A stretch of DNA of 64,000 bases. Origin: DASQPR01 sp963797675. GTDB lineage: Bacteria; Actinomycetota; Actinomycetes; Mycobacteriales; Micromonosporaceae. The position numbers and the translations under genes were made by a program. Numbering within the stretch: position 1 is the first letter of the stretch; each line of letters begins with the position of its first letter. The stretch covers positions 620,001 through 684,000 of the forward strand of contig CAWCQQ010000006.1 in assembly GCA_963797675.1 (NCBI GenBank). Direction: 5' to 3'. This document shows positions 49,626 to 58,922 of this stretch, piece after piece. The notes beneath the pieces are model-generated. The model saw only the letters and a list, made by a program, of their open reading frames with translations. It did not search any database and was not told the DNA's origin.

Positions 49626-50945
49626 TCAGGCAGCCGACGTGCCGCGGGCGTCGATGATCCTGCGCATCTTGCCGGCGGACCGCTCGATCGAGTGAGGGTC
49701 GACGACATCGACGAGCACGGTCACGCCGATGATGTTCTTGATCAGGTGGCCAAGGTGAACGCCCGCGGCCAGTCCGGCATCCGGGGTGGCGTTCTCGCCG
49801 CGTTCCACCCGTACCGTCAATGTGTCGAGGTGTCCTTCGCGCCCGAGTACGCATTGGAAATGCGCGGACAGGTCTGGGGAGCGCAGGACGAGTTCCTCGA
49901 TCTGGGTGGGGAAGACGTTCACGCCACGCAGGATCATCATGTCGTCGCTGCGGCCGGTGATCTTCTCGATCCGGCGCATCGGACGGGCCGTGCCCGGCAG
50001 TAGCCGGGTCAGATCGTGGGTGCGGTACCGGATGACGGGCATGCCCTGCTTGGTGAGCGACGTGAAGACCAGCTCTCCGAGTTCGCCGTCGGGCCGGACC
50101 GCACCGGTGACCGGGTCGATGATCTCGGGGTAGAAGTGGTCCTCCCACACGTGCAGGCCGTCTTTCGTCTCGACGCACTCCTGGGCTACGCCAGGACCGA
50201 TGACCTCCGAAAGCCCGTAGATGTCGACCGCGTGGATGTCGAGGCGTTGCTCGAGCGCTCGGCGCATCTCGTTGGTCCACGGTTCGGCGCCGAAAATACC
50301 GATCTTGAGCGAAGTCGAGCGCGGGTCGATCTGCTGGCGCTCCATCTCGTCGGCGATGGCGAGCATGTACGACGGTGTCACCATGATGATCTCGGGCCGG
50401 AAGTCGCGGATCAGTTGTACCTGGCGTTCGGTCATGCCGCCGGAGACGGGCACGACGGTGCAGCCGAGCTTCTCGGCGCCGGCGTGGGCGCCCAGGCCTC
50501 CGGTGAACAGCCCGTAGCCATAGGCGTTGTGCAGCACGTGGCCCGGCCGCCCACCGGCGGCGCGGATGCTGCGTGCCATGACAGTCGCCCACATGTCGAG
50601 GTCGTCGCGGGTGTAGCCGACGACGGTCGGTTGCCCGGTCGTGCCGGACGACGCGTGTACGCGCACGATCTGATCGCGCGGTACGGCGAACATGCCGAAC
50701 GGATAGTTCGCCCGCAGGTCGTCCTTTGTGGTGAACGGCAGCTTCGCGAGGTCGGACAGCTCGACGATGTCGTCGGGGTGGACTCCGGCCGCGTCGAACG
50801 CGGCCCGGTAGTGGCCAACATGCTCGTACGCGTGGCGGACCGACCACTGCAGCCGTGCCAGTTGTACGCTGCGCAGTTCGTCGACGGATGCGGTCTCAAT
50901 CGGCTCCAGGCCGTCCGGCTGGGTGATGACATCGGGCATGGTCAT
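49626..50945 (-). CDS. paaK: phenylacetate-CoA ligase
   Basis: A 439-residue adenylate-forming enzyme of the usual PaaK length. The P-loop motif is HASSGTTGQPTVVGYTRDDL (about 93-112, split across the ATP site), followed by HNAYGYGLFTGGLGAHAGAE, the family motif FGAEPWTNEMR, then IYGLSEVIGPGVAQECVETKDGLH and the hinge GRSDDMMILRGVNVFPTQIE. It converts phenylacetate, ATP and CoA into phenylacetyl-CoA, the first step of the paa pathway. No paaABCDE genes are adjacent. Its ATG overlaps the esterase stop by 4 nt, so both belong to one TetR-controlled operon and may process aryl esters together. Confidence 0.9.
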   Translation of the reverse strand: MTMPDVITQPDGLEPIETASVDELRSVQLARLQWSVRHAYEHVGHYRAAFDAAGVHPDDIVELSDLAKLPFTTKDDLRANYPFGMFAVPRDQIVRVHASSGTTGQPTVVGYTRDDLDMWATVMARSIRAAGGRPGHVLHNAYGYGLFTGGLGAHAGAEKLGCTVVPVSGGMTERQVQLIRDFRPEIIMVTPSYMLAIADEMERQQIDPRSTSLKIGIFGAEPWTNEMRRALEQRLDIHAVDIYGLSEVIGPGVAQECVETKDGLHVWEDHFYPEIIDPVTGAVRPDGELGELVFTSLTKQGMPVIRYRTHDLTRLLPGTARPMRRIEKITGRSDDMMILRGVNVFPTQIEELVLRSPDLSAHFQCVLGREGHLDTLTVRVERGENATPDAGLAAGVHLGHLIKNIIGVTVLVDVVDPHSIERSAGKMRRIIDARGTSAA

Positions 50946-51982
50946 TCCGTCCCGGGCGCGCGGTCGGTAGGCGGTGCCAGGTGATCGTTGAGGAAGTCGC
51001 GGATGAGGTCGAGGACGGTCGTGGTGGTCCAGAGTTTGGCCTGGGCGCCGGTGGCGGACAGGTCTCCGTGGCCCGCGCCGCGCAGCACATAGCGGGTGCT
51101 GTGGGCGCCCGCGTCGACCAGGGCGTGATGAAGCAGATCCGTCTGGATCGGCGAGATCACCCGGTCATCGTCGCCGTGCAGGATGAGGAATGGCGGCGAC
51201 GCATCGCTCACGTAGGTGGTCGGGTCGGCGGCCGACACAATCGCCGGCTCATCGGACAGGGCCTTGCCGCTGCGCCGACCGTTGACGTAATGCGCGACCG
51301 CGTTGTCCATTCCCGCGTACGCCGCGCTCGTCGATTTGTCGAAACCTTCAGTCAAGCGGGACAGGTCTGATGCGCCGAACGCGTCGATGACGGCCCGGAC
51401 GGCGCTGCTGTGACCGGGGTTGTCGGAGGTCTCGAACTCGCCTCTACCGGCGGTCACGGCGGCCATCGCGGCCAGGTAGCCGCCGGCGGACTCGCCCCAC
51501 ACGGCGACTCTGGTCGCGTCGATGTCATATTCCTCGGCGTGCGCACGCAGGAATCGGATGGCCGATGTCACGTCGGCGACACCGTCGACGTAGCGGGCGT
51601 CATCGGGCGCCGTGCGGTACTCGACGCTCGCCACGACGTAGCCCGTACCTGCGAGGTAGGCACGCTGGCGGGCCGCCAGGCCCTTCGGCGACACGCTGAA
51701 ACCACCACCCGGGACATAGACGACGAGCGGGTTGCGGCCGGGGCCGGTAGGCACATGGAGGTCCATCCGCAGCACGCGCTGACGGCCGCTGGGCAGCGTA
51801 CGGCGGGCATAGACGACGTTGCGCCGCAGCGTCACACCCGAAGGCCGGCGCGGAACCTGCGCGGCCGGGTCGACGTCCAGCGGAATACTCCGGTAGCCCT
51901 CGCCGCTCGCTGGTATCGAGGAGTAGGCAAACGTCTCCCGCCGCAGCCGCGCCACCACCGACATGATCTTGAGTCTGTTCAC
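50942..51982 (-). CDS. alpha/beta hydrolase (HSL/BD-FAE-like esterase)
   Basis: From GTG 51982 (GGAGGAT 5-9 nt upstream) the product has 346 residues. VVYVPGGGFSVSPKG is the oxyanion-hole loop (variant of HGGG), VAVWGESAGGYLAAMAA the nucleophile elbow (Ser), ILHGDDDRVISPIQT the acid region and RGAGHGDLS the catalytic His. This is the carboxylesterase/acylamino-acid-releasing type. ATG 51964 is an alternative start. It is the first gene of the operon with paaK and faces a TetR gene across two perfect operators. Confidence 0.85.
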   Translation of the reverse strand: MNRLKIMSVVARLRRETFAYSSIPASGEGYRSIPLDVDPAAQVPRRPSGVTLRRNVVYARRTLPSGRQRVLRMDLHVPTGPGRNPLVVYVPGGGFSVSPKGLAARQRAYLAGTGYVVASVEYRTAPDDARYVDGVADVTSAIRFLRAHAEEYDIDATRVAVWGESAGGYLAAMAAVTAGRGEFETSDNPGHSSAVRAVIDAFGASDLSRLTEGFDKSTSAAYAGMDNAVAHYVNGRRSGKALSDEPAIVSAADPTTYVSDASPPFLILHGDDDRVISPIQTDLLHHALVDAGAHSTRYVLRGAGHGDLSATGAQAKLWTTTTVLDLIRDFLNDHLAPPTDRAPGTE

Positions 51983-52002
51983 CGGATCCTCCGTGACGCC
52001 AC

Positions 52003-52055
52003 TCACCGGAATAGCTATTCCGGTGATCGATCCTACAGCGGAATAGCTATTCCGC
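52003..52055. promoter_or_regulatory. two perfect TetR operators with core CGGAATAGCTATTCCG
   Basis: A 24-bp perfect palindrome (52003-52026, containing ACCGGAATAGCTATTCCGGT) and an 18-bp one (52038-52055, GCGGAATAGCTATTCCGC) share a 16-bp core. Their centres are 32 bp apart, about three helical turns. They occupy the divergent esterase/TetR promoter. Confidence 0.9.
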
Positions 52056-52073
52056 AACCCGTATGATGACGGC

Positions 52074-52769
52074 ATGGACCCGAGCGAGGACGGCGTGGCC
52101 GGACGGCAGACCGGTGATCGAGCCGACATAGCGCGGCGGATCCTGGCCGCCGCAGCCGCCACATTCGCCACCCAGGGGCTCGGCGCCACGCTCGCCGACG
52201 TCGCCCGGCGAGCGGGTGTCGGCGTCGGCACGGTCTACCGGCGCTTTCCCACCAAGGACGACCTCATCGTGGAGCTGTTCACCGCCCGCTTCGCCGACTT
52301 GGCCGACCTGGCGCGCGCGGCCAGCGACGATCCGGATCCCTGGGCCGGATTCGTCCGCTACTTCGAGGACTCGACTCGCATTCTGGTGACCGACAAAGGT
52401 TTCCGGGAACTCCTGGCCGGCGCCTACACCGGCACCGCCGGGTGGGCCCGAACCTCGGCGCCCGACCGGCTGATCACCCTGTTCGAAACCACCGAAGAAC
52501 TCATGCGCTGCTACCACACCCGCCTGATCCGGCGGGCACAGGACGCCGGAGCACTGCGCGCTGACATCGAACCGACCGACATGCTCGTCCTGACCATGGC
52601 CATCCAGTCGACCCTCGCCTTCGCCGGCACGGCCCAGCAGCCAGATCTCTACCGACGAGTCGTCGGTATCGTTCTGGATGGCTTACGGCCGTCGCGGGAC
52701 CAACCCACACCACTGCCGGTACCGGCATTGACCGACGAACAACTCCAGAGCGGCCGGTATCCGCGATGA
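52074..52769 (+). CDS. TetR-family transcriptional repressor
   Basis: A 231-residue regulator with the HTH DIARRILAAAAATFATQGLGATLADVARRAGVGVGTVYRRFPTKDDLIVELF (about 17-67); GVGVGTVYRRFPTKDDL is the recognition helix of a large actinobacterial TetR subgroup. The C-terminal domain is helical. TATGAT, a near-perfect -10, stands 6 nt before ATG 52074 (leaderless pattern). Two perfect operators lie just upstream, so it should repress itself and the divergent esterase-paaK operon. Confidence 0.92.
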   Translation: MDPSEDGVAGRQTGDRADIARRILAAAAATFATQGLGATLADVARRAGVGVGTVYRRFPTKDDLIVELFTARFADLADLARAASDDPDPWAGFVRYFEDSTRILVTDKGFRELLAGAYTGTAGWARTSAPDRLITLFETTEELMRCYHTRLIRRAQDAGALRADIEPTDMLVLTMAIQSTLAFAGTAQQPDLYRRVVGIVLDGLRPSRDQPTPLPVPALTDEQLQSGRYPR

Positions 52770-52827
52770 CATTTCTGGGATCGCCGCGGTCGTAGACAGT
52801 TCGCGATCGACCGGCCGCGCGGTTCAC

Positions 52828-53274
52828 TCAGGTGATCGCGCTGTCGGGCCAGGGTGCGATGGTCTGGCATCCGTACTCCTCCGGCATCACATCGGAGACG
52901 CTCTCGCTGAACTGCCAGCGATGCCCGGCAAGGTCTTCGACCGTGAAATCACGCTCGCCGTACTCGCGGTTGACGGGTGCCTCACGGATCCGAGCTCCGT
53001 ACGCACGCGCCTGCTCGTAGCTCGCATCGACGTCGTTGACCCGGACTCTGGTGACATGAGTTGAGCCGCTGCCGGCAACGGGGTCACCGTGGTCCTCGGC
53101 GACGATCATCGCCCCGTCGGCTCCGATGCTCAGTTGCGCCCGATGACTCTCGCCGATCCTGGTGCGTTCGATGAAGCCGAATGCCGCGCTCAACCACTGC
53201 ACCGCCGCGCGTACGTCCGGGTAGGCAAGGATCGGAACGACCGTGGCGGGAGGGACAGACCGGTTGCGCATCAT
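52828..53274 (-). CDS. VOC-family (glyoxalase/bleomycin-resistance-like) protein
   Basis: From ATG 53274 or 53271 the product has about 148 residues. VVPILAYPDVRAAVQWLSAAFGFIE is the first beta-alpha-beta-beta-beta unit of the VOC fold, and HVTRVRVNDVDASYEQARAYGARI with FTVEDLAGHRWQFSESV the second. His and Glu metal ligands are present only partly. Members bind or modify small electrophiles or antibiotics. The upstream extension to 53310 is not supported. It converges on the TetR gene. Confidence 0.85.
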   Translation of the reverse strand: MMRNRSVPPATVVPILAYPDVRAAVQWLSAAFGFIERTRIGESHRAQLSIGADGAMIVAEDHGDPVAGSGSTHVTRVRVNDVDASYEQARAYGARIREAPVNREYGERDFTVEDLAGHRWQFSESVSDVMPEEYGCQTIAPWPDSAIT

Positions 53275-53420
53275 GCGATCACTCCTACGCGAAGGCGGGC
53301 ATTTCGTCACGGCATTGTCTCTCCGTTAGCCACCATCCGGGGTGTGAGGGTGCCGCCTCGGCGTGCCCGACTTGGTCCGAGGATCTTGGCCGCGCCGGAG
53401 CGGTCGGACCGTCTCCCGTG

Positions 53421-55802
53421 TCAGGCCACGTTCGCCCGGGCCTGAGGCGGCGTCCATCGCAGGTGGAGTGTCTGCTGCGGCTGCGTGTCGCGCAGCAACG
53501 CGAGGCGTGGCCGCACCGCGTCGGTCCGCGAGCTCGGCGGCTTGCGGCGTCCGGCCATGAACTGGACCGGCCACGGTGCCGCGGCACCCTGGTACTCCTG
53601 CTCCGCCGCGGCGTGCAGCGTCCAATGCGGATCGTGCAGGTGCGTGCGGCCGAGCGCGCACAGGTCGGCGCGGCCGGCCAGCAGGATCGAGTTCACGTCG
53701 TCGTAGGAGGCGATCGCGCCGACGGCGATGACGGCCGCACCCGTGGCGGCGGCGACCTCGTGGCGGATCCGGTCGGCGAACGGTGTCTGGTAGGAACGTC
53801 CGTACGCCGGCCGCTCCTCCTTGGCGACCTGGCCAGTAGAGACGTCGATCGCGTTCGCGCCGTGGGCGATGAAGGCGCGGGCGATCTCGACGGCGTCCTG
53901 CTCGGTGTTGCCGTCCGGGAGCCAGTCGGTCGCTGAGATGCGCACGATCATCGGACGCTCGGCCGGCCATGCCGCGCGTACGGCGTCGAACACCTCGAGC
54001 GGGAAGCGCAGCCGGTTGTCCAGCGTGCCGCCGTAGGAGTCCGTGCGCTGGTTCGCGAGCGGCGAGAGGAACGAGGACAGCAGATACCCGTGCGCGCAGT
54101 GCAGTTCGAGCAGATCGAAGCCGGCCTGTGCCCCGCGCCGGGCCGCCGCGACGAAGTCCTCGACGATGCGATCCAGGTCCGCGCGGGTGGCCTCGCGCGG
54201 CGTCTGCATCCCGGGACCGTACGGCAGCGGTGAAGGGCCGATGACCGGCCAGCCGCCCTCCGACAGCGGCTCGTCCATGCCCTCCCACATCAGACGCGTC
54301 GATCCCTTCCGCCCGGCGTGCCCGAGCTGGAGTCCGATCCGCGCGGTGCTGTTGTCGTGGACGAACGCGACGATCCGCGCCCAGGCGTCGCCCTGCTCGT
54401 TCGTCCACAGGCCGCCGCAGCCCAGCGTGATGCGGGCCTCGGGTGCCACGCACACCATCTCCGTCATTACCAGACCGGCTCCGCCCATGGCCTTGGAACC
54501 GAGATGAACGAGGTGGAAGTCGCCTGCCATGCCGTCGACCGCGGAGTACATGTCCATCGGCGAGACGATGACGCGGTTGCGCAGCTCAAGCGCGCCGAGC
54601 CGGAACGGCTGGAACATCGCCGGGGCCACGCTCGCATTGCCCTGTGACGCGGCGAACGCGGCGTCCACGCGATCGGCGAATTCCTCGTCACGGGTGCGCA
54701 GGTTCGCGTAGGTGATGCGCCGCGAACGGGTCAGCAGGTTGAAGCAGAACTGGACCGGCTCCTGGTGCACGTACATGCCGATGTTCTCGAACCACTCCAG
54801 CGAGGCCTGCGCCGCGCGCTGGGTGGACTCGACCACCGGGCGCCGCTCGGTCTCGTACGCGCTCAGAGCCGCGTCGATGTTTCGATGCTCGTGCAGGCAG
54901 GCCGCGAGGGCCAGTGCGTCCTCCATCGCGAGCTTGGTGCCCGAACCGATGGAGAAGTGCGCGGTGTGCGCCGCGTCGCCGAGCAGGACGAGATTGCCGT
55001 CGTGCCACCGCTGGTTGCGTACGGTCGTGAAGTTCAGCCACTTCGAGTTGTGGGCGTGCAGTTCGTGGCCGTCCAGCTCGTCGGCGAACAGTTCCCGCAG
55101 CCGCGCGACCGCCTGCCCGTCGGATGCACCGGGAGGCAGCTGTGCCTCGGCGGTGGCGTCGAAGCCGGCCGCGTGCCAGACGTCCTCGTGCATCTCGACG
55201 ATGAACGTCGAACCCTGCGCCGAGTACGGGTACCCGTGGACCTGCATGGTCCCCCACGGCGTCTGCTTGACGAAGAACTGGAAGGCCTCGAAGACTCGGT
55301 CGGTGCCGAGCCACATGTACTTGTTGGCGCGGCGGTCCAGGCTGGGGCGGAAGACATCGGCGTGTGCGGCCCGGGTCTGCGAGTTGACCCCGTCGGCACC
55401 GACCACGAGGTCGTGCGTAGCCCGCAGCTGGGCAAGCTCCGGCGCGGGGGTGGAGAAGCACAGCTGCACACCGAGCCCGTGGCAACGCTCCTGGAGCAGG
55501 TGCAGCAGATCCTTGCGCCCCATGGCGGCGAAGCCCTGCCCGCCGACCGTCTGGCGCTCGCCCCGGTAGTGCACGTCGATGTCGGTCCAGCGGGCGAAGC
55601 GGCGCGCCATGGCCTCGGCGACCTCAGTGTCGGCGTTCTCGATGCCGCCGAGGGTCTCGTCCGAGAAGACCACGCCGAAGCCGAACGTGTCGTCGGGGGC
55701 GTTGCGCTCCCAGACGGTGAGCTCGTGCGCGGGGTCGAGCTGCTTCATCAGGGCGGCGAGGTACAGGCCGCCCGGGCCGCCGCCGATGATCGCGATCTTC
55801 AC
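53421..55802 (-). CDS. bifunctional salicylyl-CoA 5-hydroxylase / 2-aminobenzoyl-CoA monooxygenase-reductase
   Basis: From GTG 55802 the product has 793 residues. The N-terminal half is a class A FAD monooxygenase: IIGGGPGGLYLAALMKQLDP (FAD site), LVVGADGVNSQTR and LLGDAAHTAHFSIGSGTKLAME. From about residue 400 an old-yellow-enzyme domain follows: MFQPFRLGALELRNRVIVSP, LQLGHAGRKGS, ELHCAHGYLLSSFLSPLAN with YGG, VRISATDW and ALGRTHLHDPHW (FMN barrel). This fusion is known from aerobic 2-aminobenzoyl-CoA monooxygenase/reductase of Azoarcus and from the salicylyl-CoA 5-hydroxylase group. It hydroxylates, and possibly reduces, the CoA-activated ring. The start overlaps the CoA-ligase stop (GTGA), so they are coupled. 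Confidence 0.9.
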   Translation of the reverse strand: MKIAIIGGGPGGLYLAALMKQLDPAHELTVWERNAPDDTFGFGVVFSDETLGGIENADTEVAEAMARRFARWTDIDVHYRGERQTVGGQGFAAMGRKDLLHLLQERCHGLGVQLCFSTPAPELAQLRATHDLVVGADGVNSQTRAAHADVFRPSLDRRANKYMWLGTDRVFEAFQFFVKQTPWGTMQVHGYPYSAQGSTFIVEMHEDVWHAAGFDATAEAQLPPGASDGQAVARLRELFADELDGHELHAHNSKWLNFTTVRNQRWHDGNLVLLGDAAHTAHFSIGSGTKLAMEDALALAACLHEHRNIDAALSAYETERRPVVESTQRAAQASLEWFENIGMYVHQEPVQFCFNLLTRSRRITYANLRTRDEEFADRVDAAFAASQGNASVAPAMFQPFRLGALELRNRVIVSPMDMYSAVDGMAGDFHLVHLGSKAMGGAGLVMTEMVCVAPEARITLGCGGLWTNEQGDAWARIVAFVHDNSTARIGLQLGHAGRKGSTRLMWEGMDEPLSEGGWPVIGPSPLPYGPGMQTPREATRADLDRIVEDFVAAARRGAQAGFDLLELHCAHGYLLSSFLSPLANQRTDSYGGTLDNRLRFPLEVFDAVRAAWPAERPMIVRISATDWLPDGNTEQDAVEIARAFIAHGANAIDVSTGQVAKEERPAYGRSYQTPFADRIRHEVAAATGAAVIAVGAIASYDDVNSILLAGRADLCALGRTHLHDPHWTLHAAAEQEYQGAAAPWPVQFMAGRRKPPSSRTDAVRPRLALLRDTQPQQTLHLRWTPPQARANVA

Positions 55803-57460
55803 TGTGGTCCTTCTGCCGGGTGCGCGGCCTGCTCGTCCGAGACGGCCTTCTGAAGCACGAAACGCTGCAGCTTGCCGCTCGCGTTGCGCGGCAACGCGTC
55901 GCAGAAGCGCACGTCGCGGGGGTACTTGTACGGCGCGAGCACATCTTTGACGTGGTTCTGGATCTCGCGGGCTTTCGCATCGTCGCCGGTCACGCCGGGG
56001 CGTAGCACGACGAATGCGCACACGACCGAGCCGCGTTGCGTGTCCGGCCGGGCGACGACGGCGGATTCGACGACGTCGGGGTGGGTGTCGATGGCCGCCT
56101 CGACCTCGGGGCCGCCGATGTTGTACCCGGAGGAGACGATCATGTCGTCGCCGCGGGCGTGGTAGTAGAAGTAGCCGTCGTCGTCACGGTGGAAGATGTC
56201 GCCGGTGACGTTCCAGCCGTTGAGGATGTAGTCGTTCTGCCGCACGTCGTCGAGGTAGCGGCAACCGACCGGGCCGATGACGCCGAGCCGGCCCAGCTCT
56301 CCGGGGCCGAGTTCACGCCCGTCCGGGCCGAGGATGACGGCGCGGAAGCCGGGTACCGGCCGCCCGGTGGCGCCGGGGCGGATCTCGTCGTCCGCGGCGG
56401 AGATGAAGATGTGCAGTAGTTCCGTGGCGCCGATGCCGTCGATGACCGCCAGGCCGAGGTCCTCGCGCAGCCGCTGCCAGATGTCCTCGGTGATGTGTTC
56501 GCCCGCGGACACGGCTCTGCGCAACCCGGCCAGCGCCGGCACCCGGCCCGCCCGCACGATCGCCCGGTAGGCCGTCGGCGCCGTGGCGAGCACCGTGACG
56601 CCCTGATCCCGTACGAGCTCGGCGAGCTGCTCCGGGGTGGTGCCCTCGGTCAGCAGCGCGCAGGCGCCGGCCCGCAGCGGGAAGACCACCAGCATGCCGA
56701 GGCCGAAGGTGAAGGCCAGCGGGGCGGAGCAGGCGACGAGGTCCCCGGGCTCGAGGCGCAGGGTGTGCCGGCCGAAGGTGTTGTCGATCGAGAGGAGATC
56801 GCGGTGGAAGTGCATCGTGATCTTCGGGGTGCCGGTACTGCCGGAGGTCGGCCCGAGCAGCGCCACGTCGTCCGCGGCGGTCTGCACGTCGCTGAACTCG
56901 CCCGACTTGGCTGCCGTACGCGCGACCAGATCGCCCGGGCCGGTGCCGCCGTACTCCACGATCCGCAGCGAGGGCAGCGTGGAGGCGCGCACCGTGTGCA
57001 CGTCCTCGGCGAAGCGGTGGTCGACGAGCGCGATCGAGGGCTGAGTCCGTTCGGCGATCGCGGCGAGTTCCCGCGGGCGCAGCGCGGCCATCGTCGTCAC
57101 CACCACGCCGCCGGCTTTGAGCACGCCGAGCCAGGCCGCGACCGTCCAGGGATTGTTGGGCGAGCGCAGCAGGACGCGTTCACCCGGCACCAGACCCAGA
57201 TCCTCGGTCAGGACCTGGGCGACCTGGTTGGCGCGGGTGCGCAGTAGCCCGTAGCTCCAGACCTCCCCGCCCGGGGTGCGCAGGGCCGGACGGTCGGCGC
57301 CGAAGGTCTCGGTCGGGACGTCGATCAGTGCGGTCGCGGCGTTGAGCCGGTTCGGATAGTGCAGTTCCGGCGTGGTGAATTCGATCGTCGGCCACAGCTG
57401 CGCGGGTGGCAGGTGGTCGCGGGTGAACGAGTCCACGTGCGCCGAGGGTGATAGCGACAT
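55799..57460 (-). CDS. aryl-CoA ligase (benzoate/2-aminobenzoate/salicylate type)
   Basis: From ATG 57460 the product has 553 residues. Adenylation motifs are LLGPTSGSTGTPKITMHFHR (A3, P-loop), GIGATELLHIFISA (A5), NVTGDIFHRDDDGYFYYHARGDDMIVSSGYNIGGPEVE (A7-A8, quoted to show order) and the A10 Lys in PRNASGKLQRFVL. It matches the benzoate-CoA-ligase group and would make an aryl-CoA from the acid, ATP and CoA. It lies between the thioesterase and the fused monooxygenase and overlaps the latter by 4 nt. Its substrate should be salicylate or 2-aminobenzoate. A longer frame to 58297 has no support. Confidence 0.9.
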   Translation of the reverse strand: MSLSPSAHVDSFTRDHLPPAQLWPTIEFTTPELHYPNRLNAATALIDVPTETFGADRPALRTPGGEVWSYGLLRTRANQVAQVLTEDLGLVPGERVLLRSPNNPWTVAAWLGVLKAGGVVVTTMAALRPRELAAIAERTQPSIALVDHRFAEDVHTVRASTLPSLRIVEYGGTGPGDLVARTAAKSGEFSDVQTAADDVALLGPTSGSTGTPKITMHFHRDLLSIDNTFGRHTLRLEPGDLVACSAPLAFTFGLGMLVVFPLRAGACALLTEGTTPEQLAELVRDQGVTVLATAPTAYRAIVRAGRVPALAGLRRAVSAGEHITEDIWQRLREDLGLAVIDGIGATELLHIFISAADDEIRPGATGRPVPGFRAVILGPDGRELGPGELGRLGVIGPVGCRYLDDVRQNDYILNGWNVTGDIFHRDDDGYFYYHARGDDMIVSSGYNIGGPEVEAAIDTHPDVVESAVVARPDTQRGSVVCAFVVLRPGVTGDDAKAREIQNHVKDVLAPYKYPRDVRFCDALPRNASGKLQRFVLQKAVSDEQAAHPAEGPQ

Positions 57461-57504
57461 CTGTATGCGCGTCCTTCGCTGCGCCCGCCGGGACGGGCAG
57501 CCGG

Positions 57505-58443
57505 TCAAGCGGGGCGGATCATGCCCTCCTGGGCGACGGTGGCCAGGTGGCGCCGGTCGCGGGTGAAGAAGCGGCCGGTGCCCAGACCGCGGCCGGACCC
57601 GACGAACGCGGCTTCCTGGACGTAGAGCAGCCAGTCCTCGACCGGCGCGGGCCGATGGAACCACATGGAGTGGTCGAGGCTGGCGGTGACCAGTCCCGGC
57701 TCGGCCCACGCCAGGCCGAGCACGCGGAGTAGAGGCTCGAGAATCGTGTAATCGCATACGTACGCCAGCGCCGCGAGGTCGCGCTGGGTGTCGCTGAGCC
57801 CGGTGACCGCACGCAGCGGATCGAACGGCTTGACCCACACCGCCTGATGCGCGGCGCGTTCGCCCTCGACGGTGAGATAGACCGGCCCGGGCACGTGCCG
57901 CATGTCGAAGCCGCGGCCGGCAGACCAGTAGGCCTTGGACTCCGCGGTCATCGTGCCGCCCTCGCGCCCGGCGAGGTACTGCGCCGAGCTGGGCAACTGC
58001 TCGGGCTCCGGCACGGTTTCGGTGAACTCGGCGGCGAAGGCCGGCCCGGGCTCGCCCGCGGCGAAGTTCGCCAGGCACACGCAGACCGGCTTGCCGTTCT
58101 GGAAACCGCGCACCTGCCGGGTGCTGTAGCCGCGCCCGTCGCGCAGGATCTCCACCTCGTAGAGCACGTCGGCTCCGATGTCGGCCGGGCGCAGGAAGTA
58201 GCTGTGCATCGAGTGCAGGGCCTTGCCGTCGGTCACCGAGCGCATCGCGGCCGCTGCGGCCTGGGCGACGAGATCGCCGCCGTAGGACTTGGGCCACGGG
58301 CAGGGCTGTGTGACGGCGGTGAAGGCCAGGTCGAAATGCTGCGGCTCGACCGGGCTGAGCGTGAGTGCCGCGGTGACGATCGCGGAGGTCGCGTGCGCGT
58401 CCGCCGTGCTCTGCGTGGCGGTGGGCGGTGTCGGTGCGCTCAC
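57505..58443 (-). CDS. acyl-CoA thioesterase II (TesB family)
   Basis: From GTG 58443 the product has 312 residues: a double hot-dog fold. YGGDLVAQAAAAAMRSV and LHSMHSYFLRPADIGADVLYEVE mark the first half (G-G-x-x-x-A-Q-A, H-S-x-H-x-Y-F-L-R-P). LASLDHSMWFHRP gives the catalytic-type Asp of the second half, and GRGLGTGRFFTRDRRHLATVAQEGMIR the C-terminal signature. It hydrolyses acyl- or aryl-CoA to acid and CoA in the cytoplasm. The GTGA overlap with the cupin stop places it in the aromatic operon, where it may release the hydroxylated acid from CoA. Confidence 0.9.
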   Translation of the reverse strand: MSAPTPPTATQSTADAHATSAIVTAALTLSPVEPQHFDLAFTAVTQPCPWPKSYGGDLVAQAAAAAMRSVTDGKALHSMHSYFLRPADIGADVLYEVEILRDGRGYSTRQVRGFQNGKPVCVCLANFAAGEPGPAFAAEFTETVPEPEQLPSSAQYLAGREGGTMTAESKAYWSAGRGFDMRHVPGPVYLTVEGERAAHQAVWVKPFDPLRAVTGLSDTQRDLAALAYVCDYTILEPLLRVLGLAWAEPGLVTASLDHSMWFHRPAPVEDWLLYVQEAAFVGSGRGLGTGRFFTRDRRHLATVAQEGMIRPA

Positions 58444-58922
58444 CGGTTGAGCCAGTCGCGCAGTTCGGCGTCCTCGACGTCGGGCAGGTTGACGACGATG
58501 TTCTCCGGCGTGCGCGTCGTCATCCACACCAGCGGCTTGTTGCGGGAGAGGTTGCACTCGACGTGCGGCATGAACGGCGGCACGAAGACCCAGTCGCCTT
58601 CCGCCATGTCGAGGTAGTCCTCGAACTTCTCGCCGAAGTAGATGCGCGCCCGGCCGGAGAGCACGTAGCCGCCGGTCTCCGCTTCGCCGTGGTGGTGCGA
58701 GACGGACCGGTAGCCGGGCTCGTTACTGACCTTTCCGTACCACAGCCGCCGGGCCGGGGTGTGCTGGATGCTCACGCCCGAGATGCGCACCGCCCCGCCC
58801 GAGTCCGCGGTGTCGCCGTGCTCTGCGCCCGCGCGCGTGACCACCGGTGCGACCAGGCCGCTCGGCAGCCGATACATCGAGTTGTCGCCCTCCAGGCGGT
58901 ACTTGCTGAGGTCAGGCTCCAT
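58440..58922 (-). CDS. single-domain cupin, possible ring-cleavage dioxygenase or isomerase
   Basis: From ATG 58922 the product has 160 residues. Cupin motif 1 is GYRSVSHHHGEAETGGYVLSG (metal ligands from the His run and Glu) and motif 2 is GDWVFVPPFMPHVECN (third His). It is first in the minus-strand operon (cupin, thioesterase, CoA ligase, monooxygenase). Gentisate dioxygenases have two cupin domains and about twice this length. 3-hydroxyanthranilate dioxygenase has this size but different surroundings. A metal-dependent oxygenase for the pathway intermediate is therefore plausible but unproven; a sensor or isomerase role is the alternative. Confidence 0.75.
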   Translation of the reverse strand: MEPDLSKYRLEGDNSMYRLPSGLVAPVVTRAGAEHGDTADSGGAVRISGVSIQHTPARRLWYGKVSNEPGYRSVSHHHGEAETGGYVLSGRARIYFGEKFEDYLDMAEGDWVFVPPFMPHVECNLSRNKPLVWMTTRTPENIVVNLPDVEDAELRDWLNR

